Shown: positions 1 through 12,490 of the stretch, piece by piece
How positions within the stretch are numbered: position 1 is the first letter of the stretch
Layout of the letters: every line of letters starts with the position of its first letter
NCBI GenBank assembly: GCA_009617715.1
Contig: VTFK01000146.1
Coordinates: forward strand, 868,001-932,000
Direction of reading: 5' to 3'
Length of the DNA: 64,000 nucleotides
DNA from: Plectrocnemia conspersa
Taxonomy: Eukaryota > Arthropoda > Insecta > Trichoptera > Polycentropodidae
Program-made: the position numbers and the translations under genes
Notes under the pieces: model-generated
Databases searched by the model: none
Seen by the model: only the letters and a program-made list of their open reading frames with translations
What the model was told of the DNA's origin: nothing

Positions 1-2842
1 GAAAATTCGATATATTGAATGTAAGGAAGATGATATATTTCTATTTTATTTTTAATTATCATATTACTACAGCATCAAAATAACCTCTTATGAGAATTTT
101 ACAATTTGAATCGATAAAATCAATTGTGTAGTTCGTATTCAAGCACGCCCAAAACCGGGATTTTCCTTAATGAATTTGGCTATTCCGAAAAGGAATGATG
201 GCACAGAACAAAAATTGATTAAATCACACATTTATAATCATTGTAGAATGTCGTATATTAGATAACATCCAAGAAACTACATAAATTGCGAGTCGTCGTT
301 CGGAACGGAACGATCTAGGTGATTTTTTTTTTGCTGCAATAATGCTTTTAATTTATTTTGTTGTAACCAAACTTCTGCAGCTAAATAACCGACTGTATCA
401 CAATCATTGTCACGCGAAAGATAGTAACCCCAAATATTATATTATTTGATTGACATTAACCTCAATCTTCATACGTACTAAGTATATATGACATGTTCAC
501 GTTTAAAATGTACCTGGTTCAGTCAAATCTAACGTATATGTGCATTAAATCGGAAGCAATGATAATGTTTATGTATTATAAAAGGAAAAACTCACTTTTT
601 TGCCTCAGAGCTTATCGACATGAATTCAAAATTTGAAGATTTCATTACGAAGATTGTTGCTCTAGTTTAATCAATATATTATTATAATCATTACACACAT
701 TATGTATATATTTCATTTTTTCATACCTAGTTAGTTTGCAATCCGAATATTTATATTCAGTCTAATCGAACAACGCACCTGACGAATTAATGAAAATTAT
801 TGTGTCGCATAGCAACATTTTATTAATAAATAATAATTATTTAAAACTGTTGTCACGTTACTGTCAGCCATCTTGTTTTATATTTGAATGCTTATTTTTT
901 ATTAGTCGAAACAACTGAATGTATTACCGGTGGCTCAGAAATCGATGGAGCAAATCGTTATAATATTTGAAGACAAAATCTCAAACTGCTTAATGTAAGT
1001 TTTCTGCAAACGACATAAATTTTTTTCCTGCTTAAAATTCGAAATACCATGAAATTTCATACAGTTTCTTATATCTCCGTCTCATCTGTATTATCAAAAT
1101 ATTTATCACTCCTTTCATACTACTGTAAATAAATATATATAATCATAAAGGACAGATTTTTAGAATTGATCATTTTATATAAAATAATTATATTGTTTAT
1201 TTTCAAATTCTATTTCTGAAGCCAATTTCTCACTTTAAGAAAAAATAATTTGTCTCTCCGTTAATTGACATTCGGTACCGGTAGTATCGAATGATATTAC
1301 CGTATTGCAATTCTTAGATGCAATAGAAAATTAATTAATTAATTCACTTACAAAAATGTTAATTTCAGATAACAAACTTCAATAAAAAAAGTGGAAAACA
1401 AAACGAAACACGAAAAATACACACGTCGATACTTCTGTCACGCAAACCACCGATAAGTGCTAGCGACAAAATGTGAGTAAAAAAAAATTCAAACTTTTAT
1501 TCTTAGGATTTTTGTGTGGAAGGGATGATTTTGAATTATATGTGTTTTCAAATAATTTTCAAATTAAAAAATAGGGTTTCCATTGGATTCACAAAAAAAA
1601 TCCGTTAACTATCGGTTATAAATCAATACGAATATTCGAAAATAGTCTCAGGACTAAGTTTGATATTTAGGAAATAGTTTTATTTTTTAATTTACGATAC
1701 TCTTAGCGGCTCGTTTGAATTGCAGATCGCAAATGATACTAGTCGTATTTTGTGATCTGCTACTTACTTCAACTTTTCGCTAAGTGCATTTAGCAAAAAA
1801 AAATTGAACGGCCTACGCGGATTTTTTTATTAAAATAAAATTGATAAGCTTATAAATTTCAAATATTTTTTTTTCACTGACTGCCAATTCTGCGCCCTTT
1901 CCAGTGTTCACCTGAGGCAAATCCCTTGCTCGCTTCACCCTCGTACCAGCCCTGCTGTATAACATAGCTATCAGAAGAGGATGTGACGTGTTCTCCGAGT
2001 CAATAGTAAAATCGTATTTGAATGATTCTCACTACTAATAAATAACGTACAATATTTAAATTACGTTGTATGCTTTTCAACAACACGCAAGAAATTTTCC
2101 AGCTAGTTTACGCAGTTTGTATGTTTTTTATGCAGGCTGATTCATGACCTTGATTTTCATGACCACCATTATCAATTACCGCATATGTTGCGCGCATGCA
2201 ATTCCTATCTAGGCCATTAACAAAATATGTTAGTAATGAACTATTTGCATTAAAATGTATGCTAAATGCATAAACTTCATCGTGTTGCTAACGCAACGCG
2301 TTTTATTATTCTAATTAATTTCAATGTATACAGATTGAAGCAAAAAATATCGATGCATTGTCATCGTATTTCGCAACGCACCTGTCCTCTTTGAAAATAC
2401 GGTAAAAGGTAGTGAAATGGATTCACTTTTTGTGTGTTACTAGTCATTATATAATGTAACACAGTAAACCCCCACTTTATTATTATTGAAAGGATCGTTC
2501 GTGAAAAGGGACAGGTCGCGGATTATGACTGCGGAAAGTGAAGAAGAAATCTGTAAACATATAATACACACAAACGTGTTCTGAATGTACCTGCTGTATT
2601 TTATTATGTGTAGTCAGGGCTGTACATTAAATTATTTTAAAAAAATAATAATTAATTTTAAGAGGAAATGAAGATTTTATATATATGCTACAAATATAAT
2701 GATACACGCATGGTACCCCTTGAAATCAATAAAATTCACTTATTGTGAAATATATCATTTATTCACTACATATTATAAATATGTTTTAATTTGAACTGTA
2801 TTGTATATGAGCACCGTGTTTAAAATCAGTATAGTCGATTAT
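1..2842. other. AT-rich intergenic sequence
   Basis: No open frame, splice-site pair or RNA gene that I can support. The only non-random feature is a short GC-richer block at 1875-1954, listed separately. The rest is A/T-rich unique-looking sequence with short homopolymer runs. Confidence 0.6.
1875..1954 (-). mobile_element. Possible hAT-like terminal fragment
   Basis: A GC-richer 80-bp block in AT-rich surroundings. On the minus strand it starts CAGGGCTGGTACGAGGG, followed by a GCCTCAGG block and a GGGCGCAGAATTGG block. This layout is common at the ends of insect hAT-type elements. No partner end and no target duplication was found, so it would be a single-ended relic. The family assignment is by resemblance only. 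Confidence 0.3.
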
Positions 2843-2896
2843 TGATTTATTTATTTTATTAATTTATTTAGCTAATTGTATACACACTAAACAGAA

Positions 2897-3054
2897 TATA
2901 AATAAAATATATTATCATATATACTTTATTATAATAATTTATTTCTTAAATCTGTATAAATAAGCTTATATATATATATATATAAATAAAATATATTATC
3001 ATATATACTTTATTATAATAATTTATTTCTTAAATCTGTATAAATAAGCTTATA
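2897..3054. repeat. Tandem duplication, 74-bp unit, 84-bp period
   Basis: Positions 2897-2970 recur essentially unchanged at 2981-3054, separated by ten bases of TA repeat. Both copies begin TATAAATAAAATATATTATC and end ATAAGCTTATA. The near-identity means the duplication is recent. The TA tract between the copies suggests slippage or unequal exchange. Confidence 0.9.
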
Positions 3055-3851
3055 CTGACCTTAACTACATTGCAAGCCTTATAAGCGAATGTATGGTGGG
3101 CCGATCGACTCTTTGGAAAATATTTTTTTTTAATTTTTTTTTTTAAACGGTATCATAAGTATATTTGAAACCTCTATTTCGTATCAAAAATTCAAGTCTA
3201 TATCTTTCATAGGAACCAAATACGAGCGTTAACTATATGCTGAGTCGCATAAAAGCTCGTTCGGGGTCCCGGTCAATATACCGTAAAACTCGGTTTTTAT
3301 TAAAAAAAATAATAAAAAATTGTTTTTAAATCCAAATTAAGTTTCTAAACACTTTTTGCATACGACATTTTTCAGTAGGATTGAATTTTGCAAAGTTATG
3401 ACTCTTTTAATGTTTACATTGTCCGCCATTTTGTAAAAAAAATTTATATATTTTTTTTAAACATAACGTATAGGGGCTGCACGTTAGTTCTATGCGATAT
3501 TAAAAATTTAAATTTTAATCTTCGAAACCAAGCAGTTAAGAGCGTTAACTCTTCCGAATGTCTCAAAATGGCTCAGTATGGGGGTAGGATCGATCTGATA
3601 CATCGCTTGTTTTGAAGCAAAAAACTATTTTTTTTTATATTTTATTTAGATGAAACTTAGGCTTATAAACGTTTCATGTATGGCAATATTTTTGTTAAAA
3701 TTTCAACCTACTGAGTTACGAGTGTTTAAGTTTTTATACTTGTCGCCATTTTGCAAAAAAAATTGACACATTGGATTTTGCTAGCAAACGGATTTTGCTA
3801 GCAGTTCAAGAATTCTACACTGTCACCAAAATTCAACTTTATTGTATAAAG
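3055..3851. repeat. Intergenic sequence with diverged ~320-bp direct repeat
   Basis: No gene is supported. Two related blocks at 3394-3445 and 3713-3763 share a GTTAYGA motif, a T-rich spacer and then CCATTTTG followed by seven or eight A's. They look like an old tandem duplication with a period of about 320 bp. A fragment with GAGCGTTAACT near 3225 and again near 3540 may belong to the same array. The open frame at 3388-3615 lies across this repeat and shows no protein-like features. Confidence 0.4.
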
Positions 3852-4012
3852 ATGTTTTTTTTATTCCATTGAGGAGACCTGCTACATTTTTACTTCTGCA
3901 GATCCTCTTAGGAACGCTTTTAAACAATTTTTACCCCTGGCCGTACTCATTTTGTTATACATTTCTACTCTTAATTTATCTCTATTTCTAGCATTGAATG
4001 TATGTACATATT

Positions 4013-4564
<552 letters not shown>

Positions 4565-4690
4565 AATACTTAAAATATTATTTTCCAACTTATACACAAA
4601 ACTAAAACATTAATCTCCAATATTTATTAAATATTCAACCATTCCAATATTTCAATAGCACTTCCACAACTAGAAATTCAATTTCTATTT

Positions 4691-5178
4691 AAAACTACTT
4701 TTAATGCCTTATTTTGTAATTTTTATACAATAGTTTTTAATATCTATTTTTTAATTATATCGCAAGAAAATATTATTGTTGCATCTTATAAAATCAGACA
4801 GTAAATTTCAATAAATGTAGTTTTAATGTAATAGTGTTACGGTAAGGGATTGCAATACCGGTATTGAGGCAAAAAATCGAATATTAATAAATGAAATACC
4901 GTTACAATCGATTTTTTGTATCAATAATCACCGTACATTTTATTTGCTAAAAATATATATCCATAGCTTAGAACTGTAAAAAATACATTTGCTGTTCAAA
5001 CCCAAACCTAACCTTCACGAAATAATCAAAGTTTCAGTAAGGCTTGGATTTGGTTTAATGTATTTGAAATATTGCAGTTTATATCGGACAATGTGACCAC
5101 GTGAATCATCATTTTGTGGACAAATACAATTATACTTATACTGAGTAGTGAAATATTTAATTATTTTTTTTTATTTGT
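4691..5178. other. Intergenic sequence, nothing recognised
   Basis: AT-rich sequence without a gene, repeat copy or RNA that I can identify. Confidence 0.5.
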
Positions 5179-5495
5179 ACTATACTATATTTGCGTTAAC
5201 ACAGTCAGTTTGAAAGCTATCCATTTCATCATTATTCATAATTGAGAAAAAGATGGCAAGTTTGGTTTTTTGCTCATACTATTACTCCTGATTATATTCT
5301 GAACAAATTTATAGAAATTAAAATCATACTATATTTATCAATAATGATGCGTATATCAAACGTATATCCGTATCACGTGCTTTAGATATAATAGTAAAGG
5401 ACGTAAACCCAAACTTACCATCTCTTTCTCAATTATGAATAATGATGAAATGTATAGCTCTCGAACTGACTGTGCTAACGCAAATAGAGTATAGT
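5179..5495. mobile_element. MITE-like element with ~86-bp terminal inverted repeats
   Basis: The left arm, 5179 to about 5264, starts ACTATACTATATTTGCG. It matches the reverse complement of the right arm, about 5410-5495, which starts ACTATACTCTATTTGCG, over roughly 86 bp with only a few differences. The arms enclose about 145 bp of AT-rich sequence without coding capacity. Long inverted termini and small size fit a non-autonomous DNA transposon. I could not fix a target-site duplication, so the superfamily is open. Confidence 0.75.
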
Positions 5496-6030
5496 GAAAA
5501 TATATATTTTTTTATGTCGTTTTTATTACTTTGCTGATATTTACACATTATTTAAAAAATCCTACATTTCTAATACAGTTGCGCTCAAAAAATTTAATTA
5601 GTTTGTTAGATTGAAATCGATGAAAAATTTTACATGCGAAGAGTTATATAATCTTTATGGCACAATTTGTAAGCAAGCTTTTTTACAAATAACGCACATA
5701 GCAACATTTTAAATTAAGTCATATAAAAAATATAGAATGATTTAACAAAAAGTAATCGTAGAAAAACAGCTTTTGCAATTTAAATACCAGAAAAAAACTT
5801 TTTATAATTGAATTTGTTCAAAACTAATCTAACCTAATGAAAGTACTAAAACTAGTTTTTAGCCATTCATTAGATCAAGTCCAAAATACAAACTAAGCCA
5901 ACTCAACTCTCAGGGGGGAAAAGTGGAAAAAGAAGTTCAGACAAAAATCACACTTTGATATTATATTATATTTAAAAATATGAAAGCTATTCTTTCCAAT
6001 ATTACTATAGACTTCCGATATTGAAGTATT
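5496..6030. other. Intergenic sequence, nothing recognised
   Basis: AT-rich sequence with no supported gene or repeat copy. Confidence 0.5.
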
Positions 6031-6296
6031 GATCAAAGTGTATTTAAATCGAATTTTGCTCAATAGAAGGGCGCAAAAACAATTATTACTTCTCAGAAGT
6101 CAAAAATTCACGTCAAAAGCAATAAAATCGTGTCGGCGCCGTTGCAGTGGAAACGCTCGGTAACGAGCGTTTCCACTGCAACGGCGACGGCACGATTTTA
6201 TTGCTTTTGACGTGGATTTTTGACTTCTGAGACGTGATAATTGTTTTTTGCGCTCTTCTATTGGTCAAAATTCGGTTTAGATGTGCTTCATTTGAT
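6031..6296. mobile_element. Foldback MITE family M1, copy 1
   Basis: A near-palindromic element. The left arm runs from ATCAAAGTGTATTTAAATCG to GTGGAAACGCTCG (ending about 6157), and the right arm begins CGAGCGTTTCCAC near 6162 and runs to about 6296. Only a few bases separate the arms, so the DNA or RNA could form a hairpin of roughly 125 bp. Landmarks in both arms are GCAATAAAATCGTG, GACGTGAATTT-type sequence and AATAGAAGNGCGCAAAAA. A related copy lies at 44229-44454 and a short piece at 6360-6386. Confidence 0.8.
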
Positions 6297-6359
6297 TCTC
6301 ACTTATTGTAAGTCATAATATTTTTAGAAAAAATCTTAATATGAATGCTAGATAACCGA

Positions 6360-6386
6360 GCACGCTTTTATTGCTTTTGACGTAGA
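6360..6386. repeat. Short M1-related piece
   Basis: CTTTTATTGCTTTTGACGTA repeats a stretch of the right arm of the adjacent foldback element (near 6196-6215). It suggests a second, mostly lost copy or a local rearrangement. Confidence 0.4.
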
Positions 6387-6969
6387 TTCTAAACAGGAGC
6401 GTAATTTGGGAGAGCATTTGCTAAAAACTATGAATTTTAATAAAAATGGATACATTGACTGGCCAACTTTTGCCCCTGGAAAAATCTGAAATGACGTTTC
6501 TGAAATCGCTGTTCAACTTTACAGCGTTATCAAGTATTGCATTATTCAAATTTTTCAGATATTTTTGCATAGTATAATTCTTTTATAAAAATATTGGTAA
6601 TGACGTTTGAGCAGAGATGCGCATCGATAAATTTTGTGAAGAGGCGTCAAAGACGCTCGGATTTGTCATACGGAGCGCATGTCACTTCACATTCGTAGCA
6701 TTCTCGAATATGGATATATTATCTGGAATCCCAGTAATACAAAGTATTCCTTACTTTTGGAGAAGATTCAATGAAAATTTCTCAGATATATTTTAAAACG
6801 GGTTTTAGAAATATTTGTATATTTTTATTGTTTGATGGCATTCCCACATTTTTTGGATAAATTAAACGTCAGAAACTTTGCAAAAAATATTTTTTTTGTT
6901 TTGAATATTTTTGAATCGATTTAAAATATAATCAATAAACACATGTTTTATAAACTATAAATAATTCTT

Positions 6970-7038
6970 CAGGGTTTCTAAAAACCCTAATGCGCGCCGC
7001 TTTGCATATTACAATTCAATAATCTGTGGGAAACCCTG
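6970..7038. mobile_element. Short hAT-like inverted-repeat remnant
   Basis: Starts CAGGGTTTC and ends GAAACCCTG, with about 50 bp between that include a GCGCGCCGC patch. CAGGG...CCCTG termini are typical of hAT elements. No 8-bp target duplication is visible (left flank AATTCTT, right flank TAAACTCA), so this may be an internally deleted or rearranged relic. Confidence 0.35.
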
Positions 7039-8559
7039 TAAACTCAGGTAGACAAGGGTAGATTCACCCCTACTAAGGTGACATAGGAGACGCACACGCA
7101 TCCATTGCACTAATAATGAATTATGCATATTCGATCAGAATGAAAAGCCAGACCCTTTTTATTGTGAATCGTATGAAAAAAATGCCTCAGATTTAACAAC
7201 AAACCCTCCAAATAACATGTTTCACAACAATAACAAAAACAGTTTTTATCTACAATATAAGATAAAAAGAGGGGAAGTGCGTAATTGTATTTTGCGAGTT
7301 TCCCTTTTAATTCATATAATTGCAGCGATGCCAAACAATCATATAATTCCATTAAAACAATCAAATGTGTAACAATAGAGAATGATTCACGATCTATTGT
7401 GATAGAAAATATCTATTTATAATGTGGCATATTTATAAGATGCTTTGAAAGTATTAATGATTCATGATTGTTAGTATTGATATTTAAATTATATATATTT
7501 GGAAGCAAATATATGAAAATTATGCAATGGTAAAAATAATCGATCCCTTAAATTCACACGTATCTGAGAAGCGATTTGTCAAGTAGCATTTGGTCAATTA
7601 AATATGATTGTCTATCATTGATAAAAAATACGTGTGAAAGTTGTCCTTTAGATATATTGCATTAATTCAATTGAATAGGAGTCGTCTTGAATTTGCATAT
7701 AGATATTTGTTTGCTGCATAATTTTACAAAAAAAATCTAGAATATAAATTGATTTTGCAACAAATTTATTTTGGGTATGGAACGAATTTTAATAATAATT
7801 TATTAAGTCGCTACAAATATAAGATGCCTCCATTTAAATTTTTTTTTAGTACAAAATGTAATACTTTGCTTTGATAAAATATACAAAATAAATAAAGTAT
7901 ACTTTTTATTTTCTCCGTCTTATCGTACAACCTTCTTTTTATTTTGTCTATGATTTTTTAAGTAATTATCATGAGCAAGATATGTTGAATTGCTTCAGAA
8001 TGTAACTCTTAATTGATAAAAAGATTGTTGTTTCAATCATATGTCCTTTTCGAAATTATCCTGAACAAACTCTGACGTTGACGTTGAATTGTCCAATTGT
8101 TTAGTACGCTCCCTCAAGTGTCTGTGTGTTATCGGTTGAATAGAGGCACTTATTGTTAATTTGCACCCTTTCGGATCCCCTGAGGGGGTGGTTGCCCTTC
8201 GTAGGGCCTTTCTCTCCTGTCGGCCAGATTCTGATGAGTTTTGTTAGTCATTTGCATGTTGATTTTGCAATTCACTTCTCTGTTCTAGACCGCCACTTAT
8301 GCGAGACATATGCTACGAGGGTCGTGTGCTACGTCAACACATCTGAAAAAATATTAACTTGTGTGTCATTTAAAATAAAAACATATTTAAACGATTAAGA
8401 AATATGAGATCTTCAGAAAAAAATATGTAACATGTTTCAATAAATCTTTGCCATCCAAACGAGATGAATTTCTCATTAGTGATATTTAATACATATTATT
8501 TGAAATCAATGCAATGAAATTAAATATATATTATACTCAACTAATTTTGATTTTAAACA
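7039..8559. other. Intergenic sequence with a GC-richer patch at 8150-8350
   Basis: No gene is supported. The patch at about 8150-8350 contains GGATCCCCTGAGGGGG and TCGGCCAGATTC and is open for 81 codons on the + strand (8153-8398). The translation has no recognisable motif, and the ATTTAA/AATAAA-rich surroundings do not look exonic. Confidence 0.45.
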
Positions 8560-9721
8560 ATGTATGTCGTGTATACAGATTTTGAGAAAGCCTTTGACAA
8601 AGTTTGTCATAGATTATTATTAAAAAAAATTGTCGAACCTCGGTTGCTCGGATAATTTAACTCGGTTATTCTCGAGTTATTTAAGCAATCGTAGACAGTT
8701 TGTAACTTATGGTGGACGATTGTCAAAAGAATATTTTACCCCTTCGGGGGTTCCTCAAGGATCCAATCTGGGACCTCTGCTTTTTGTGTTATTTATTAAT
8801 GACATAAATACAGCAATAAAAAATTCAAGTTTTCTTCTGTACGCAGATGATTTAAAATTATATAAATGCATTCGATCTGTTGTGGACTCCTTCTCTCTAC
8901 AAAATGATTTAGACTCTCTGTGGAGATGGGCTTCCATTAACCGTCTGCCCTTTAGTGTCGGAAAGTGCCATACTGTGTCATTTTCTCGATCCCGTTCGCC
9001 ATCAGCTTATTTCTACCATCTCGGTGGTAACATTTTGACTAAAGAAACTTCCACTAAAGATCTCAGAATCACTTTCGAGAGCAAATGGAGGTTCTCTCTA
9101 CACATACACGACGTCTGTGATAAATCTTCCAAGATGCTCGGCTTTGTTATGCGGAATGCCTTTCACTTTAACGATCCGTCAGTTATTCGCATCCTCTATG
9201 ACACCTTAGTGCGTAGCATTCTTGAATCGGGATTTATAATTTGTAATCCCCGAATAGCCAAATATTCTCTTTTAGTGGAAAAGATTCAAAAAAGGTATTT
9301 AAGATACCTTTACAAAAGGACATTTGGTTATTATCCGTACATATATCCCAGCACCTTTCTTTTAGGAGCGTTGGGATATGATTCGCTGAGTTCTCGCAGA
9401 AAGCTGTATGTCGCTAAGCATTTTTTCAAATTACTAAAAGGTGCTATCGACAATCCGGATTTGGTTCCGGAACATTTTCGAGAATCGCGATAGCGTCCTC
9501 TTTTGATGGCCGTTAGGGCTAGGACGTCTGCACTTGCCGACTCGGCTATAGCTGTGGCCATCCGGATCCTTAATACGCTGGCATTACATATTGACTTATT
9601 TAATGTCAGCTACGAGGATCTGATCCAGTTTGTATCATTTAATTTTGATGTTTTATACTTTTTTGTTATGTTTAAGTATTGTTATATTTATGTATATATA
9701 CGCTTTTTTTATGTTTTATAA
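8560..9721 (+). pseudogene. LINE-A: 5'-truncated non-LTR retrotransposon reverse transcriptase, broken
   Basis: This encodes the second half of a LINE-type reverse transcriptase. The frame from 8560 carries the palm motif DFEKAFDK. A one-base excess in the A8 run at 8622-8629 shifts the frame, and the main frame 8630-9490 then carries GVPQGS (from about 8747) and the catalytic YADD box (8840-8851), followed by thumb and C-terminal sequence. An in-frame TAG at 9491-9493 interrupts it, and the same frame continues to a TAA at 9719-9721. No endonuclease or ORF1 lies upstream, so the copy is 5'-truncated near 8556, as is usual for target-primed insertions. The overall style fits the jockey/CR1 group, though I cannot assign a clade by eye. 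It is inactive. Confidence 0.85.
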
Positions 9722-9738
9722 ATTTAAAATTTGTTTTC

Positions 9739-9782
9739 GACCATCGTGGCGCATTGGGGTAACCTGTTAGGCCACGATGGTC
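9739..9782 (+). other. LINE-A 3'-terminal stem-loop
   Basis: A perfect 12-bp stem: 9739-9750 pairs with 9771-9782 (GACCATCGTGGC with GCCACGATGGTC), around a 20-nt loop. It sits just before the A-rich tail (about 9783-9810) and probably belongs to the 3' UTR that the LINE reverse transcriptase recognises. The same structure recurs at 35068-35107 with pairing largely kept. Confidence 0.75.
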
Positions 9783-9799
9783 TTAATTTAATCTAAAAA

Positions 9800-11369
9800 A
9801 TAAAATATTATTATTTTTTACAGTATTTATTTTACTAATAATAATTTTGCCAATCTATATGTACTGTATAATTTCATAAAGTACAACAATAGTGTTCTTA
9901 CATCGATATTATAGATCATCTGTTCAATACAGTATTTTGAAGTAGTAGTAAAATTAAAATATGTACAATATATTAAATAAATTATATTATCATTTGATAA
10001 TAACGGTACGACGCTATAAATGATTCATTATTACACAGCAACGTCGTGGTTCCTTATCTACTAAAATATTTTACATAGCCATTTTTAAGTTTTCAGAAAT
10101 TAAAAATTCACAATGTTAGCGTAAAACATCATTTTATTTTTTAAATAATTTTATTTCCTTATACTTTTAAGATACAAATAAAATATATTCTTAGATGAAC
10201 CAATTAAATAGATTACTCACTTAAAAAATCATAATAAACGCTACCTAGACCGTGAAACTAAATCGTTATTAACGTCTACCATTGAATATATACCAATGCC
10301 AATGTTTCATGTATTGTAATTATGAATCATCGCTTTATTATTACTGTTGATAAATGATTTATTGCATGCAATATACCAACTCAATGAAAACGTATTTTTA
10401 TGATATACGTTCAATGTGTTTATAATAAATAAAGTTTAGAAAATATTATAAGCATTATAATTGATTCATGTTATTCACGAACATTCATAGTAATTTACAT
10501 ATATGTACAATACATATAAAATAAAATCGGTATAGAATGCGTGATTAAGTAACTGCGTTTCAAGTAATATAAGGCTATGCAAATTTGATTAAGCAACCTT
10601 CCTGTGCACTTCACCACAATCTAGTGTTTATTCTCAATTCAATAACATCCCTAATTTACACACCCGTTTGACCAAAACAATATTTAATTACAGTTTTGAA
10701 TAAATAGTTCACATTAAGTCAAAGTAAATCGATGTTATTGGCACAAGGTATTTTAAGTAGTATTTCTTATCAAAGCATCAAAATCAAAAGTGAACGTTTA
10801 TAAACGTAATGTCACCCCATCGTTTGCGACAATTCACCGGGTGATTAGTAAAAGTGTTCCACTTGAGGGGGCGAAGGCGCCAAATTGAGATTTCGCGTGC
10901 GCCCCGCAATATACAAAACCGCCCCTCAATCTGTAACATAATTTACCCGCATTTATCTAATGAAGTTGCTCGATGAGTGATGGAAGATAGTTTGAGAAAT
11001 ACAGGGAGTAAATTGAATTTTTTAAATTCGTTCAATTTTGTTCAGATTATTACCTTACCGCGGGGAGTCATTAATTCGAGATTTGACATAATTTAATTTT
11101 TTCTGCACCCCTACCGACATATTCTTTCATTCTTTTAAACCAGTTACCTGATTTGATTGTATACTTTGAAATCAAATCACAATTAATTCAGGACGACGAT
11201 TTTCAATATGCTAAAAAACATATGTCTGAGTTTTAATATATTGCAAAAATACAGTAGAATCATTCTGTAATATATTATATTTATTCATAAAAAAATTATT
11301 CATAAAGAAAATTTAACAATTTATTGAATTTAAAATAATTTCGATAAAAAAAAATATTACAATAGTTTT
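9800..11369. other. Intergenic sequence, mostly nothing recognised
   Basis: AT-rich sequence without a supported gene. A short GC-rich patch at about 10865-10930 (with GGGGGCGAAGGCGCC and CCGCCCCTC) resembles ends of hAT-type elements elsewhere in the window. It lacks a partner. Confidence 0.5.
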
Positions 11370-12490
11370 TGATAAAATAAGATTAAATGTAAAAAATGCA
11401 TTCATTATTTTACTTCTTCTTAATTATTTTTTGATAAAGTTAAAAATTCATTTAAACCAAATATTAGCTAAAATATTATTGCCATTAAGTCTTCGTTATG
11501 TACTTTAAGAAAAGATTTTTTTATGTACGTAACGAAATATACTGTCAATTAAATTTGATATATGCTATGTCGATACATATGTATGTTGATAACATAAACT
11601 AGCAAACAAGTCATGTGATACAGATTATTTTATTCATTATTGATTTATATTTTGGTAAATAAATTAACACAAGAAAAAAGAATTACAATGTCAAACAATA
11701 TAATCTCTAATAATTTCCCTTAAAGATATTTTTCGATACATATGTAGATAACATAAACTAGCAAACAACAGTCATGTGATTCAGATTATATGTATTATAC
11801 ATTATTGATTTATATATTTGAGTAAATAAATTAACACAATGAAAAAGTCTAGATTATAGAATCACAATGTCACACAATATAATCTCTAAAATTTCCCTTA
11901 AAGATATTAGACAAGAAACTGCAAGTTGTATTTTTTTCAATATTTACTAAACCTAACGGTTAATTCTATAATCAGTTTTGCTTACTCAAAATGTTACTTG
12001 GTTATTTACAGTTACTTGTATACATAGATTTGATAATAAAAATCATTGGCATGTTTTTTCTCTTTTCATCAATAATCATTGAATTAATACATATTTAGAT
12101 AATATAAGATTAAATGTAAGAAATACATTATTTATTTTTCTCATTCTGATTTAATTTTTGATAAAATTAAAAAATTCATAACTAATCTCCTTGCTTTTAC
12201 ATATTATAAATTCCCAAAATATAGTCATTTAAATTTGATATATTCTATGCCGATACATAAAATATAATAAAACATAACATCATGTGATACAGATTATATT
12301 TTACATTTGGATTAATTAATCATCAAACAACAGTCATGTGATACAGATTACAATCAATACAATATAAATTTAATTTATTTAATATTTACAAAGTCTAACA
12401 GCTTTGCTTACTTAAAATATCACCAGGATATTTACAGCTACTTGTATATATAGATTTGATAATACAGATCATTCACATGCTTTTACTTTT
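11370..12490 (+). repeat. Complex region of diverged tandem repeats
   Basis: At least four related blocks. The clearest pair is about 11569-11732 and 11733-11900, sharing CGATACATATGTA, GATAACATAAACTAGCAAAC, GTCATGTGAT, TAAATTAACACAA and TTTCCCTTAAAGATATT. Partial copies with CATGTGATACAGATTA occur near 12280 and 12325. A larger unit also repeats: ATAAGATTAAATGTAA near 11380 and 12108, and CTACTTGTATA/ATAGATTTGATAATA near 12015 and 12440. The order suggests repeated local duplication of a unit of a few hundred bases. It is non-coding. Confidence 0.65.

Noticed and set aside
2846..2876. Possible LINE-B 3' end match (TTATTTTATTAATTTATTTAGC)
   Set aside because: The match to 36297-36327 is about 31 bp of very low-complexity A/T and ends abruptly, so chance cannot be excluded.
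8153..8398. 81-codon frame upstream of LINE-A as its missing 5' coding part
   Set aside because: No reverse transcriptase or endonuclease motif, and LINE-A homology starts only near 8556.
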